A stretch of DNA of 64,000 bases from Oscarella lobularis (GCF_947507565.1 NC_089179.1:806001-870000), one strand, 5' to 3'. Shown: positions 15,733-30,116, counted from the first letter of the stretch. Program-made: numbers and translations. The notes: generated from the letters alone by a model not told the origin.

Positions 15733-18150
15733 ATGTCAAGCAAACAGGAAACTGCAGCTGATGCTGTGCCCTCAAGCAAGGTTAATGATTGTATGACCGA
15801 GGCTTGGCCGCCGCGGACGTCCGGCCGCATGAGCAAATATAGGACGCAGCTTGAGTATCGAAATTCATCAAGTCCTCTCTTACTCTCATTGCACAGAAAG
15901 GAAAAAATGGAGAGTTCGGAGGAAAACGAATCGGCTTTCCGGGTTCTTTCTGTCTCAACATCAACAATTCGATGGGTCCAGCCATGGTCGTTCTGCCCCT
16001 ACTCAATCAATCTGCAGGCTGGCTTACGCCAACACTTTCGATCATCCTTTTCTTCGTCTTGTCCAATTTTGCCGCTACTATGGTACGATATAATCTCCGC
16101 AAGTAGCAGCGCCCGGCCTGGCTGACTCGATCATCACGTGTGTATAGTTATGCGAAGCGATGCAGAGAATACCGGGAAATAGGAATTTTGACGCCACGCC
16201 CAGATATGAATTTGCGACGACCGTTCGGCACTATTACGGCACCGTTGCTTACGGATTATTCCAACTTTTCTACATCGTTTCGCTCCAAGCGCTCAACATC
16301 GTCGGAATGATCATATCAGCACAAGTAAGCGAGACTCTTTAATTAATTAACCAAAAATAAATGCTCTTTCTTCCAGATGATTGATATTCTTATCTACAGC
16401 ATATCCAAACATGGCTATGCACTCGACTATTCAAAATTCAAAATCTTACAGGCGTGCGCTGATTACAATGACACGACGTCGTGCTTCGAGAACGACAACA
16501 TATTTTCTAGCAAGTTTCCACCTGAAAGCATTGAGTTTAATTAACAAATAATTTTCTCAGGCAACCAAGTCTTAACAATTGGTTTCATTATCTGCATGAT
16601 AATTTGCATACCATTTGGTTACCTTAATTTGGTAAGATTTCACGACAGTTTGTGATGTTTCACGTGAAGAGCGGTTTTTAGGACGCCAACATGTGGTTTC
16701 AGTGGCTTTCCCTCTTTGGACTTTTCTTTTTCACGGCCGAATTCGTCGTCCAATTTATCCTCAACACAATCCCGTCCACACCGTGGTACAAAAACGGCAC
16801 AGACGACTTTTCATCAAATGGTCCATCACTTGTTCCCCTATTCAACCTGACAGGACAGGTACGACAAGTATATAAAATTATTAAATCTATTTCTCTTATA
16901 CCTTTTCCGCAGCCGCAACTCCTTGGACTCTCTATTCTTGCCTACGCTTACATCGTCACCATTCCCTCGTGGGTGAACGAGAAAAAACGTCGAGTCAGCG
17001 TCAATAAGAGCGTCTGGTATCCAGCCATGGCGGCGTGCACAATGAAACTCGGAGTCGGTCTGTCTGGATCAATGGCCTTTCAACTCTTCAACCAAACGAG
17101 CCAAACAATGATGCCTGGAGCGGACAACATTCTTGGATGCGTTCTAAGTCCAGATATGCCATGGGTAATAGAAGCCACCCACTGCCGTTTTTTTTCCAGT
17201 TAGTTAATTGCGTCTTTCTAGTGGACACGATATTCTGGATTCCTGTGGGTTTTTACGACAATCATACCAGGAATTCCCGTCATGGCAATAATGGTCCGCT
17301 ACAATCTTCAAGCTGGCGGACTGGGCAAGAAAATGTCCTTTTTCCTCGGTGTCGTTGCACCGTGGATTGTCACGCTCTTCTGCTATGAATACAACGAACT
17401 GGTCAGCCGACCTCACGCAGAGCACAGAAACGCTTCTACCTATTTCTGTCTATATAGACCGAGATATGCAGCTGGGTTGGCAACATCGCATCCGGATTCG
17501 TCAATTTCACAATTCCCGCGTTTCTTTTCTACAGCGCAAGAAAAAGATACCCTTTTCTAGATGGCGAGGAAAGAAGACCGTACGGAGAAATCATTGCGCT
17601 TTTTCCCTAACATAACGTCTTCTTCTTTAGAGTCAAAGACGACAAAGAAGCTTCTATGAAGACAATCGGTAGACCTGAACCCGTGACGAATTCGGTGCCG
17701 CGACCAAAATTAGTCTATCGCGACCTCGAATCGTATTTAGCGGCGAATGATCGACCCGAAAGTTCGGCATCGATTCTCAGTACGCCGTCCGGAAGTCGCG
17801 TAAATAGTCGCCGAAACAGCGTTTCGTCAACAGCAGTTGACAAAACGACTCTCTATCCAATACTTGACGACTTTTCGGCAGTCGGTGACACGACACCGCT
17901 TATCAACGAGCATCCGGTTAGCGTTGCCATTAACGCTAAAATTGACGACGTCAGTGATGAAAACGACTCGGACGACGACAAAGGCGACGACGAAAGTGTT
18001 TATTATGAACCGCCAGTCAATGCCGTTCCATCCTGGCTTCGCGTCAATCCCGCGGTACTGGCTCTAGTCATCGGTGTAGTATTCACTATTCTGTCCGTTG
18101 GCTATATCGGGGTGTTGATATACGCTGCTGCTGTCGGTGATAACAGCTAA
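15733..18150 (+). CDS. Amino-acid/auxin-permease-like multi-pass transporter
   Basis: About eleven exons encode a polytopic membrane protein. Exon 1 (15733-15780, MSSKQETAADAVPSSK) splices to 15897-16082, which starts a first membrane helix around NNSMGPAMVVLPLLNQSAGW. The following exons give LCEAMQRIPGNRNFD and roughly nine more hydrophobic helices. The pattern resembles the AAAP (SLC32/36/38) fold, as inferred from the first helix and the LCEAMQ motif. Exons are 16148-16324, 16377-16509, 16561-16631, 16682-16858, 16913-17164, 17222-17401, 17458-17579 and 17631-18150. The intron at 16510-16560 uses a GC donor (gcaagt). After the transport core comes a 110-residue Ser/Asp-rich cytoplasmic stretch and then one more hydrophobic helix (residues near NPAVLALVIGVVFTILSVGY) with a short tail. 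The substrate is unknown. Confidence 0.75.
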
Positions 18151-18602
18151 CTTGACTAGTTTTTTTCTGTACAGTCTAATCTCTTTTGCTTTCGTAACGT
18201 TTTTCCAGCTCTACAGTAGCTCCTACTGTATAAGTACTGGGATCACGACGGTCATAACAGAAGGACGGGGAAGGGTTTTGCGGGTTGTTCTAGCTGCCCT
18301 TCGCGGGCTTCGCATTCTTGGCCATGCAACGTGCGCTAATCAATCCCTTCTTAAAATACTTCAAAACAAACCATGCGGTTTTGCCTAAACTTCGGTAACC
18401 GCAGACAAGTTGCGGTCGAATTTGAAATTAGCGCTTTCTTTTGTGGTCGACGAAAAGAATGACAACATCCGTGTCCGCATTAGGATTCCGTTTCCTGTCA
18501 GATAGCAAGATAGCTTTTGAACTGCATGCATCATAAACACCAAAACTACCATAGAAACTTAGGATGGCGATTAATCTTTTATCGATTATCCCGGATGTTA
18601 GC
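18151..18602. other. Intergenic, transporter to GRWD1
   Basis: These 450 bp hold no supported gene. They contain the 3' region of the transporter and the presumed GRWD1 promoter. No TATA box or repeat stands out. Confidence 0.5.
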
Positions 18603-20706
18603 ATGGACGAAGGTTGGCACAGTAGTAGACCAGTTTGCAGCTATTGTACGCAGTACACTTGCTCAAAGATGTGAAAGATGACACGAGCAGTAGCGCAGAT
18701 TCAGACGAGGACAACGAAATGGAAACAGAAACGAGCGGTGGTAAGGAAATTCGTGCCATCTCGATTCCACACGCCTGATCACCTGCAAAGGTGGAACAAT
18801 AGAAGACGAACGAGTCTATCTGCCAGGCGAACCCGTTCCTGAAGGAGAAGAACTCGTCTACGATCGCTCTGCCTATCAAATGTATCACGCAGTGAGTGAT
18901 AACGCGTCTGCGCGCACGGGACAGGAAATATCTTCTGATATTTTTTTCAAAGGCGCAGACTGGAGCTCCTTGCTTGAGCTTTGACATTATCAGAGACAAG
19001 TTGGGCGACAATCGAACTGAGGTGCCTTTCGGGTTTTTTCCTCTTTTACAAAATGCGCAGCGTCAAATTTTCAGTATCCAATGACGTGCTATCTAGTGGG
19101 GGGCACTCAAGCGAGTCGGCCAAAGGACAATGCAATAGTCGTTATTAAAATGTCAAATATGAAGAAAACGTATAAGGAAGAAGAAAGGGACGACGACGAA
19201 GATGCAAGTACGTGCTGCACAAGCCAAAGGGAAACCCGTGTAATACGGTTGGTTACCTTTGGTCGTTTGTTGATTTGCACTGCAAGTCAGCTTGGGCTTC
19301 TCACCTTCCGCCTTTCTTTGTTTCCCAAGGTGACTCCGATGACAGCGACGACGAAGAGCTGCCCACCTTGGACACCGTTCACATTCAGCACGACGGCGGC
19401 GTCAATCGAATTCGAGTAAATCTGACAGAAATACCAAACGCTATAGAGACGGACTTTCCTTTTTCTCGTTTCAACGGGTCGCTCCCATCGAAAGCCGCAG
19501 TCTCGTGTCCACCTGGTCTGACAGCGGCAGCGTTCACATCGTCGACGTTGGCGTGCAGTTGACGGCCGTCGACCATCCGGCAGCGCAAGCACAGCCGAAA
19601 AAACCGCCCAAGCACTCCGTCGAACCTCTCTTCACGTTTCCCGGTCATCAAGTGCGACTGCTAGCCGCCCCAGACACCTTCTATCCGCTTCACGTGTCCG
19701 TCGTATTTTTTTTGCAGACGGAAGGCTTTGCCATGGACTGGTCAAGAATGGTGCCCGGTCGATTGGCGACGGGCGACTGTAACGGTAATATCCACGTGTG
19801 GAATCCGCGCGACGGCGGAGACGGCTCGTGGCACGTCGATCAGCGTTCCTACAGCGGTCACGCGCTTTCCGTCGAGGACATCCAGTGGAGTCCTAATGAA
19901 GCGACGGTGAGATAAACGAGGAGAATTGTTTTCTTCGTTCTTTCCTCATTATCTGACGCGACGCCAGGTATTTGCCTCCTGTTCCGTTGATAAGACAATT
20001 CGAGTGTGGGACGTGAGGGCGCCGCCGTCGAAAGCGTGCATGCTGACGCAGTCGGCGGCACACGATGCCGACGTCAATGTCATATCGTGGAACAGGCGAG
20101 AGAGAGAAAGAATTGAGGCGAAGGTCGATTGACTTTGCATCCCCTTTCTCTCTTAGATACGAGCCGATGATAATATCCGGCGGCGACGACGGTGTCGTTA
20201 AAATTTGGGATCTACGCCAGTTCAAAACGTTAGTCAAATCGTTTGGGTCATTTGTGCATTCATTTGCTCAATAATTCGTTCCAGCGGCAAGACTGCGGCC
20301 GTCTTCAAACACCACACGGCACCAATCACGTCCGTCGAGTGGCACCCGACCGACGCCACTGTCTTTGGTGCCGCAGGCGAAGATAATCAAGTCTGCAACC
20401 TTACACGCGCTCCCAGCGAGTTAAATTAATCGTTTTCTTTTTTTTTTGTGAACAGATTTCTCTATGGGATTTGGCGCTGGAACGCGACGCCGAGGCAAGT
20501 CAATCTCGTGACGTCGACGTGCCGCCGCAACTTCTCTTTATTCACATGGTGTGCACTGGCAAACGGTTTCGTCCTACACTCGCTAAATCTCTGTGTCGCA
20601 GGGTCAACAAGATATCAAGGAGATACACTGGCATCCCCAGATACCCGGTCTCATGATTAGCACGGCGCAGACGGGATTTAACGTTTTTCGGACGATAAGC
20701 GTTTGA
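18603..20706 (+). CDS. Glutamate-rich WD-repeat protein GRWD1
   Basis: GRWD1 (Rrb1 in yeast) is a nucleolar/nuclear WD40 protein that escorts ribosomal protein L3 and acts in ribosome assembly and chromatin licensing. Exon 1 is 10 nt (MDE plus one base, 18603-18612), then 18669-18740, 18791-18891, 18953-19021, 19075-19207 and 19330-19415 onward. Visible hallmarks are the acidic N-terminus ([19 protein letters not shown]), [40 protein letters not shown] and, further on, WD units ending in HVWNP, IRVWD, VKIWD and ISLWD. The stop is at 20704-20706. Between 19416 and 19476 the frame changes from NRIR to [13 protein letters not shown] without a clear AG acceptor, so a non-standard intron or a one-base assembly error is likely there. 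Confidence 0.9.
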
Positions 20707-22081
20707 CCTCTTAGTGCGCTCCTGCTGCATAAGAGAATTTCCTCTGATTGGGTTCTGGTGTCCACGGACGACCGACGCTCTATTCCCTTTCGCTTCCCCA
20801 CCTACCTCTTGTAATTAATAACGTTACGCCGTTCTGTACAGTGGACATCGTCGCGATCTCTCAATTGAATCGGGACGGGACGGGTCCACGTAGTTTCGTG
20901 CCAAAGGCGCGGCAATGATGACGCTATCGGGTCCACGGGACAATGTAACGACGTCCGGCCCATCTGGTGTCAAGTTGCAGTGTAGACATGAGTCATAGAG
21001 GCACTTGACGGAAAAAATCGCGCGAAAAAGACGTATCTATAAGCAGCACAACGAACTCGTCTTCATCTTTCGCTCGTTAGCATTCTAACTTCCCCGTCAA
21101 TGATGCCATCCTGTCTGGGGAAAACGACGCCAGAGTTTGCCTAGCGAATCGGATCCCTGAAGCCGCCTACAAGTTGTGGTCAGGCGATGGGAGTGCCTTG
21201 ACCACGATTACCACCACCATCGCAATAATATTTCGCGCTGGATTGCCTTTCTGGACACGGTCCACCGTCATTCTAGTGGATTCCATTTATCTAGCTTAGA
21301 TCAGCGGGTCACAGCTCGGGTTAGCCTGCTACACGGCTTCCTTTTAGCCCCCCGTGCGATACTGCCACTGATGCATAGTCAGGGCTCTCGTCTGGCATAA
21401 TTAAACAATGTCGTTAATCAAGTCCCTTCATCTCGTTAGAACTGTATTGGGTCTAAGCCTGACGATTGCTGCACAAACAATTCACCGCCTATTCCGGTCC
21501 GTTTACCACATCAAATTAGAATCCCGATTGGCCGACTTTTTGCGGTAAAGCGTGATAGCATAAAACGGGTCAAACACCGCCGTTTAGCCATTCTACTCTA
21601 GTCCATCCAGACAAACGAAATCGGACCCCCCGAGGTGAGTAGACTCCCATCCCCCCTTTAGAAAAAAGGCGCGATTGAGAGAGCGACGGGGTCCCCTGAT
21701 TCAATTCAAATCGAGCGTCCGCCGGTCAGTGAGCGAGATCGGCAAGACGGGCGCCAATTATCCGTCCGGACCTATTACCGGGAATTCACAGGCAGCTACC
21801 GGGTTGCTGGCATGGGGTTGGGGCGTCGACAGTCGCTCGCACACCGATTGTCAACGGGGGAAACGATGCAACTAATTTGACAATAAGACCCAAATGAGGG
21901 CACTTGTCGCACGCCCCCGACGCGCGTATCTGGATAAGCGTGTCACCCCTCCGTCCGTCCCACTCCTATATAATCAACGGCATCCTCCTTCGTCAGTCAG
22001 TTCACAACTAACGCTTCGATTCTCCTAGATCGTTTTCTGTCTCTCACACCAGTCGACTCTATCTCTATCTCTCTCTCCTAA
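20707..22081. other. 1.4 kb intergenic/regulatory region upstream of homeobox gene
   Basis: This is one of the longest gene-free gaps in the window. No coding region, repeat or mobile element could be supported. It holds scattered homeodomain-type cores (for example TAATTAAT near 20812 and TAATTAAA near 21399) and ends in a clear TATA/initiator pair. It probably contains cis-regulatory sequence for the developmental gene downstream. Confidence 0.45.
21967..22002 (+). promoter_or_regulatory. TATA box and initiator of the homeobox gene
   Basis: TATATAA at 21967-21973 is followed by TCAGTT at 21997-22002. Taking the A at 21999 as +1 puts the TATA box at about -32 to -26, the canonical spacing. 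The implied 5'UTR is about 83 nt, with CT-rich sequence before ATG 22082. Confidence 0.6.
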
Positions 22082-23208
<1,127 letters not shown>

Positions 23209-23449
23209 GAAAGAACCGGGCTGCCAATGTACAAGTGACTATAGGCAAAGACATGCATGCACGGACGTCTAATTAACTCGAGAGTGTTGCCCCAATTTGA
23301 CATTTGCAGTGAAGATTTATCGAATAGTAATACACATACGAAACACGGGGGGAGACTCTCGTACCAGTTTGCGACACGGATAAAGGACTGAGCCCGAGTC
23401 CCTTGTCCATTTTTCTCTACCCACTTACTGCGTGCAAAAGCGTTCTGGT

Positions 23450-24391
23450 TCAGTGGCCAGGAGCACTCAGACTCTTCTCCATGAACTTTCTCTTGGAGAA
23501 ACACATCCACCACTGACAGAGTATATGTCTTTTTTTTTGCGCACAATGATATGTAGCCTACCTTGCTTGGTTTATCTGCCTCGAATACCTTGTGCGCCAG
23601 ACGAAGTCCCAGTTCCTGACGTAGTTGTAGGAAATACTGTTGCAGTTGGTCTGGAAAAGAAAAAGAAAGAAAGGTCATCCTTGCTCCTCCAGCACTCTGC
23701 AGAGACGACTCTTTTCTCTTATCACCTGTCTCGTTCTTATCCTTTGGCTTCTGATAAAAAGCGTTGAGAGGAAAGCGCGGATCGCCGGGAATGGGAAAGT
23801 TTCCCAGACCGAGCGTGTTCATTTCCTTCACGGCATCGTTCTTGGTCTTGCACTGCGTAGAAGAAGAAGAAGAAGCGAGAGTGAGGACACGCCGTTTTAC
23901 AGGCGACACAAACTATTCATTCGTCGCACCCTAGTCATTTTCTTGAGGCACTCGCTCGTATAGAGAGTCAAATACATGAGAACGCGATCCGCCTCGCCCT
24001 GATAAAGAAAGACGATAACCGAAACCTTTCGTCGACTCTTCGCGACACTGTTTCTAGTCTGTCCCTACCTTGACTTCGTAGTTTTTGAAGAAAACGTTCG
24101 CCTTGAAGAAGTAGAGCGCTTCGTCGATAACGTCCTGTTCTTTGTCATCTGAGAACACGCAGTCCCCGATTCGGGACCCCGGTAATCGAAAAGCGTCCGA
24201 ATGCGATTCTAACGCGTCTTTCATACCCGCTTTCGGAGCTGGACCCTTGAAATTGGTCCTTATGGGAAGGAGAGCTATGTTGCCAATCGAAAGGTGCTTT
24301 CCTTTCTCGTTGAACGACGAATGATACGCCTAATAAGACAGAAATGCCTCCAACGCGCTTAAAACGACGCGTGAAGTCGACTGACAGGCAT
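23450..24391 (-). CDS. Arp2/3 complex subunit 3 (p21-Arc)
   Basis: ARPC3 is one of the seven subunits of the Arp2/3 actin-branching complex. The first coding exon is just six bases (ATGCCT, 24386-24391), spliced to [19 protein letters not shown]. Then come [68 protein letters not shown] and [15 protein letters not shown]. The last exon gives [15 protein letters not shown] and stops at TGA 23450-23452. All family blocks are in order and the length is normal. The gene follows CNTD1 on the same strand with about 125 bp between. Confidence 0.95.
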
Positions 24392-24515
24392 TTCGAACGA
24401 CGAAACAGCCACGAACGACTCGGAGATCCTACTTTAGCGTGCGTGCTAGCTCAAGTAGGGAAACGGAAGTGGGGAACTTTAATTAATGAAGGGCGGTTAC
24501 TGTCTACAGTTTTAA

Positions 24516-25637
24516 TCAATGAAGTACAAAGCCCACTAAAACAGCCGAGAATTCCACTATATCTTCGCTAGCGATGTTTGAGTACCGACTTACGTGATCA
24601 ACTATCTGCCCCAATAAAGGTTTTAATTAATAATAAAAGATTATAAACGATTGCCAGCTGTACCTCATCGCTGGCGGCTTGATCGTGAAAAAAGGATGCA
24701 GAACCGACGACGGCTGCCGCCAGCCACATGGTATCTTCCTGCAATCGACCGTCCGAGTGAGCCGAGCTCTTCGATGATCTCGAAGCCAATTCTCTGTAGA
24801 CGTCGTCCCACTGCAAGTAGACCATGTCGAACAGATGCGTACAGATACGATGCATTGCTTCGACGTCTACGCCAGCCATGCAACGACCTAAACAGTAAGG
24901 CACCGATACCTATAGTCCCCCTGATGAATTGCTACAGGTGCTAATAACTAATGCTTTTTTTTCTACGTGACGTCATTTGGCGCCGTACCGATCGCTTCGA
25001 GAAGCGCTTCAGCGCAAAGAAACGCCGACGTGGCGTTAACGTCAAAGCCGGTCGTCGTCAGAACGCGCACCTCCGACTGCAATACGGCATTGATCGTGTA
25101 CGGATGCCCGAGCTCGTCAAGTTGAAGTCGAAGTCTCGGCATTGTCAACGCACGATAATGCGACGACAATTTGCTCGCGAGTTGTATGCACGACATGACG
25201 CGCAACGTCGCCTGCGATTCGATTCGCTTCTGAACGTTTCGCCATTTTGTTTCGACGTCCGGTCCGCTTCCGGCCGCCGTTGCCGCCGTGCGCACGTGAT
25301 CGAAGATGCTCGTCACGTGCAGCGACATGAATTTGTCGAAGAGATCGGCGGCGGCGTAGCGAACGTCCGCGCTCACGCCCAGCGTGTCGCACATCGCGAA
25401 AATGAATTCTAAATGCTGCCGCGTCTGTTTGGGCTTCTACGAAAGACGTTTGCTTGTACTATTACCGACGCTGCGCTTGTCTTTGAAATGATTTCGACGC
25501 GGCGACGGTTCAATTTGGACTAGGTGAGCCTCGTTCTGCTGAACGAGACCGTCGAGGTATTCCTTGAGCAGGTCCGACGATAGACCGAGTTTTTTCGAGT
25601 TGAAAACGGGCTCCGATGTTCTCTTTTCGCGAGACAT
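24516..25637 (-). CDS. Cyclin N-terminal domain-containing protein 1
   Basis: CNTD1 is a meiotic cyclin-like protein required for crossover designation in mouse and, as COSA-1, in nematodes. The start ATG is 25635-25637 (MSREKRTSEPVF). The cyclin box spans roughly 25430-24963, with RYAAADLFDKFM, IESQATLRVMSCIQLASKLS and LQSEVRVLTTTGFDV followed by FLCAEALLEAIG. The next exon has MHRICTHLFDMVYLQWDDVY and DTMWLAAAVVGSASFF. The last exon reads IVDHVSRYSNIASEDIVEF and stops at TGA 24516-24518. Order and spacing match the animal family throughout. The start lies about 130 bp from the RBM19 stop. Confidence 0.85.
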
Positions 25638-25765
25638 GCAGTCGTGAGAGCCAGCTGAGCAAGCGGCGGCACATTTCAGTCATCTCCTCGTTGCTAAGAG
25701 TCGACGAGGCACGCCCGTATGTACTAATAATTTATTACCTCTGCATGGCAAGAATTCAAATAATT

Positions 25766-28700
25766 CTACTGCAAATCTTCGTCGTCGTCATCGTCGCTTG
25801 CAACGGGTTCGATTGTCATCTTTCTCTTCTTGGGCAGCGAAGCAGCTACAAAACCGCTGTGAGTCATCTGGCAACAAGATAACGTAGGCAATTCACCATA
25901 AAAGTGATCTGCCGTCTTTTGTCGCAAGACGTCCAGACTGTCAGCTTCGTCAGCCCATTCCAATACAAGACGTCTACCGTACACGTGAGTACTGTGCACG
26001 AGTGATTGAAAGGCTCTCTAGGAAATGGCATGAACGAGCGCAATTCAACTTCCTCGCGCACTAAAAACTCACTCTGGCGTCGTCTTTCGTTAGATATTCA
26101 ACGAAAGCAAATCCCCTGTGACCAGTCTGTTTTCCACCAGCCTTCTTTGGTAAGCGCAACGTCTTGATCTCGCCAAACGCTCTAATAAGACAACAAAAGC
26201 CATTTAGGCGACCGAGAATAAACAAAGCACTCTCCGTACTGAAATATTTCTCTAATCTCCTTCAGAGTTGCCTCGAACGGGACATTTCTCACGAGAATTT
26301 TCGCCGACGTTTGATCTTTTTTCGTCGCCTTCTTCAACGACAATCCTCTCGCTGCGTTCTTATCTCTGAAAGTCTCTCTAGTCACGCGAAAGTTTTTCTT
26401 TACGCAATCGATCGCGCTTGCCTGTTGGAAAATTTGAGTTCAAGCGCGTGGCCTTCTAGCTGATAGCCTTGGAGCCTCTTCAACGCCTCTTTAGCATCTC
26501 CGGCCCGTTGAAACTCGATAAAGCCATATCCCATTGAGAGCAGATTGCCTACCAATTCAATACGGCAACGTTATGATCGTCTGCAGCAAAAACACGGTTA
26601 CCGCGACGACTGGTCACCCACCTGAAGATTTAGCATCCTTCTTTCTGGCTATGACAACACTGTCAACCTTCCCAATCTTTTGAAAAACCTCAAAAAAGTC
26701 GACTCGTTTGAACGCGAAATGGCTATCGCTGGCGGATTACGTACTTTCGTCAACGCCTCTTCGTTCGTACCGAAATTCAAGTTTTTCACGAAGAGACATC
26801 GACAGGGCGTCTTTGACTCGTCTAAATATAACGTACACCGAATTCAACCACAGGCAAACTTCAAGTTCCAATTAAGTTAGGACCACCTAAACGGCCACCA
26901 TCGCGAACAGCTGGTTCTCGCCTCGCACACTAAAACGAACGCCGACACGGAATCGGAATCAAATCAAACAAATTATTTAACACAAACGTCTTCCGGAGTA
27001 GGCGACGTCTCTTTGACGGAAGCGGTGGCGACGGCGGCGGCGAACGGACGAAGTGGCGCCCATTCCAAGTAGAGCGGAACATCTCTAAACTGGTACAAGG
27101 ACACACGATATAAAAAAAAGTGCTGGCTATTAATCAGCGCTCATTGAATCGATCGTCCCCCCCCCCCTACTTTAGCGTAAGCCAATTTCGCGAACGCTTT
27201 CTTGGCTCGTTTCGCCTCCGTAAACTCGACGATTCCCGTGACGCCCGTCGGCGGACAGACGACGCGACCGAGATCGCCGAAAGGCGAGAATAAGAGACGC
27301 AAGTCGGCTTCCGACGTTTCGAACGGGAGATTTTTGACGAGTATCGTCGTCTTGCTGCGCTCGTCGTCGACGTTCGTTTCGAACGCGTTCAATCGGACGC
27401 CGTGAGATTCCAGAAAGTCCTTCGTTTCCTGTATGACCTCCGTTTCGCCGAGAGCCATCCGAACGGCGAGGCTTCGAGACGTCGCCTAAAGGCGTGGCGT
27501 TATATATGGACTTCAAAATTTCTTTCCTCTCGTACGTCTTACCGGATCGAGTACGGCACCCTTTGAGACGTTATATTTCGCTGCAATGGCCTCGGCTATA
27601 GCGTTGGAATTGAGAAAGAGGCTGTTCCAATTGTGGGAACTACAGTAAAGGAAATTGACTCCCTCTCGATCTCTCATTGCTCTGACAATTTTGACGATAC
27701 CTCTGACTCGCCGCCTTTGCTTTGCCGTCGCGTTTTCTTTTGAACGAATCGCTTTCGTCAACTATTCAGAATAGAAATTATAGCCTCGTTAGAACTGCGG
27801 ACACTATAGGGACCAAAAGATCTGTCCCTATATCCAAGGGGTCCACTCTTTAACGCGAACACGTGCAGCTAGAAAAAAATACTTACTCGTCTCGGCTTTT
27901 GTCGACGACGTTCTCGACGGCAGCACGTGCAACAATCTACCCTATAAACGGCCGTCAACTATAAACGCACTCCCATTCTCTGTTTCCCACTTGAAACGCG
28001 CTTCTGTCGAGTTCATTAAAAGCCTTCACTGCGTGCTCGGGCATGAGATAGGTTACGAAAGCAAAACCCATGGGTTTCTTAGTCACTCGATCGACGGGCA
28101 CGAATGTTTCGGTGAGCGGACCGAAACGTCCGAACAGTTCGCCGAGTTCCTCTTCCGTGCACGTATAGGACAAATTGCGAACGAATAGGCGACCGGACTA
28201 AGAGAAGATGCGCCGCTATGCACACAGAGACAAACGTACGCCGCTGTATCAACATTCTTACGTCAGCAATGGGTTCCTCTTCGCCAGGCAATAGAGTAGC
28301 CTGAAAAGCGCACAAACTCATTAACAAAGACAAAGGAGGAAGGGATGCACGGGGTTTTCCTCACCCTCGCTTCCCACGGTTTTTGCGACGGCGTGGCGGA
28401 CGATTTTCGTTGTTGATCCATTTCTTGCCATTTTTCTATTCCGTCGTCTAACGTCACTTCGACGTATCGATTCCCTAACGAACGAGAAATTGGCTCGCAT
28501 TTTTTTTACTCGCGACTCTTACCCATGTAGTCCTTATGTCGCTTCAACGCCTCCGTCTGATCGTTCGACGAAAAAAAGTCGACGAAAGCGCGTCCTAGTC
28601 GCGAGTAAGCGATTCCGTACAACGTTAATGCTTTGGATAAAGTTTTGTCCTCACCTGAAGGTCTTCCCTTACTGGTTTGAACCATGCGGATTTCTCTAAT

Positions 28701-29887
28701 GTCTAGCGGTTCAAAAAACCGTCGCACGTCATCCTAATAGGTCTGTAGTGTGAACGGGTTATTCTCGTTCTCTTTCTTCTTTTACCTCTGTTGCCTTGAA
28801 AGGAATTCCTCTCATCTTCACTGTATAGGCAATTTCTTTTGGTTCATTGGTATCCTGTTCTTCGTCGCTTTTGCTTTCGTCATCAGTACTGCTGCTATTG
28901 TCCTTCTTTTTGGCATCGGCTCGAGTAGACACTTTGGACTTGAGATACTACAGTAGGAAATGCGTTCTGTTGTAATGTCAGAGTCCTTCTATAATATATA
29001 TCTTACATCCATGTCTGAAAGGCGATGCTCTTCGTCTCCTCCTTTTTCTTCTCTTTCGTCAGCGCTCGCTTCCACAAATCGATTTTGGATTATCGTTGTT
29101 GTCGAGTCCTTTCCGTCCTTTTGGAGTTTAGACTGAAAGAGAAGTCAGGCAACCGAGAAAAAGCCACGAAATCACTACTACTGACTCTCTCCTCGTCATT
29201 AGCCCATTTAGCCTTTTTCGATTTTGGCTGGTGAGCATCCAGAAACTCCTGAAATTCAGGATCATTTTCAACCTAAATTAATAGAAGAGGAGAATGATCA
29301 GACGTGGCATATGAGAATAGGTGAAAAAAACCTGGTGCAACTTCTCTAACATTTGATTCGTCTTAGATTTGGCTTTCAAGGCAGACACCATCTAAAAACA
29401 AATATCTATTTCTAGGACTATTAGAAAATTCGACTGTGTACATTACCTTCGCCTTTTCCTCTGCCTTCACCTTTTCCTCGTACTCAGCCAAAGTCAGCCC
29501 GGCCTTCCGAGCCTCAGACGTCTTGTGACGTCTCTCGAAACGCGAGCTGCCTTTCGAATATCTGCTCCACGGTCTCGCTATGCTCTCGTCGCCTATCCCT
29601 TTAGCGAGTTCCACCTGAAAACGACTCCAGAATAGGACGAAAGACATACAGATTTGGTCTATGCTTACCCCCATCCTACACGTATCCATAAAGGCTTTGT
29701 TGAAATACTTGACGGCTGCTTCTGCCTGCTCGCTTGTCTTGAATCCGACGAATGCGAAGCGGCGAAACGTTCCCGTGGCCGTTTTTGCCAGTTTTACGTC
29801 GGTAATCTCGCCGCGAGACGAGAAGAGCTCGCGAAGGCGCTCGTCGGATGCGCTTTTCGGCAAGTTTTTGACGATTATTCTCGACAT
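25766..29887 (-). CDS. RNA-binding protein RBM19 (Mrd1 family, six RRMs)
   Basis: RBM19/Mrd1 is a nucleolar protein with six RNA-recognition motifs needed for pre-rRNA cleavage and small-subunit assembly. The start is MSRIIVKNLPK (ATG 29885-29887), RRM1, ending with a typical FMDTCRMGVE stretch. Later RRMs read MSYTCTEEELGELFGRFGPL with KPMGFAFVTYLMPEHAVKAF (28173-27955), TTILVKNLPFETSEADLRLLF (about 27380), and SAKILVRNVPFEATLKEIREIF (26320-26230). The C-terminus has HVYGRRLVLEWADEADSLDVL and an acidic tail ending at TAG 25766-25768. Between the RRMs there are Lys/Glu-rich linkers. Many short introns are present; not every exon junction was fixed. Confidence 0.9.
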
Positions 29888-30116
29888 GCGGTTAGCCACG
29901 TGTTATTACGCCAAGCTGCACGTACGCTAAGATCAAAACAAATGCTATTATTACGCTTACACGAAAACAACTAATAAAATATTGCAAAAACTGGAGGCAA
30001 TTATTTTGCACCCCGTCACTTCTTTCTGGTCACTTATAAAAAATACGCAAAAATGAAAAATGTGAAAAACTAGTTGTAAAATCAATTATACGGTGCATCG
30101 TACTCTCCCTATCCCA

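Noticed and set aside
24950-25412. Plus-strand Arg-rich 153-codon frame
   Set aside because: Antisense of the CNTD1 cyclin box.
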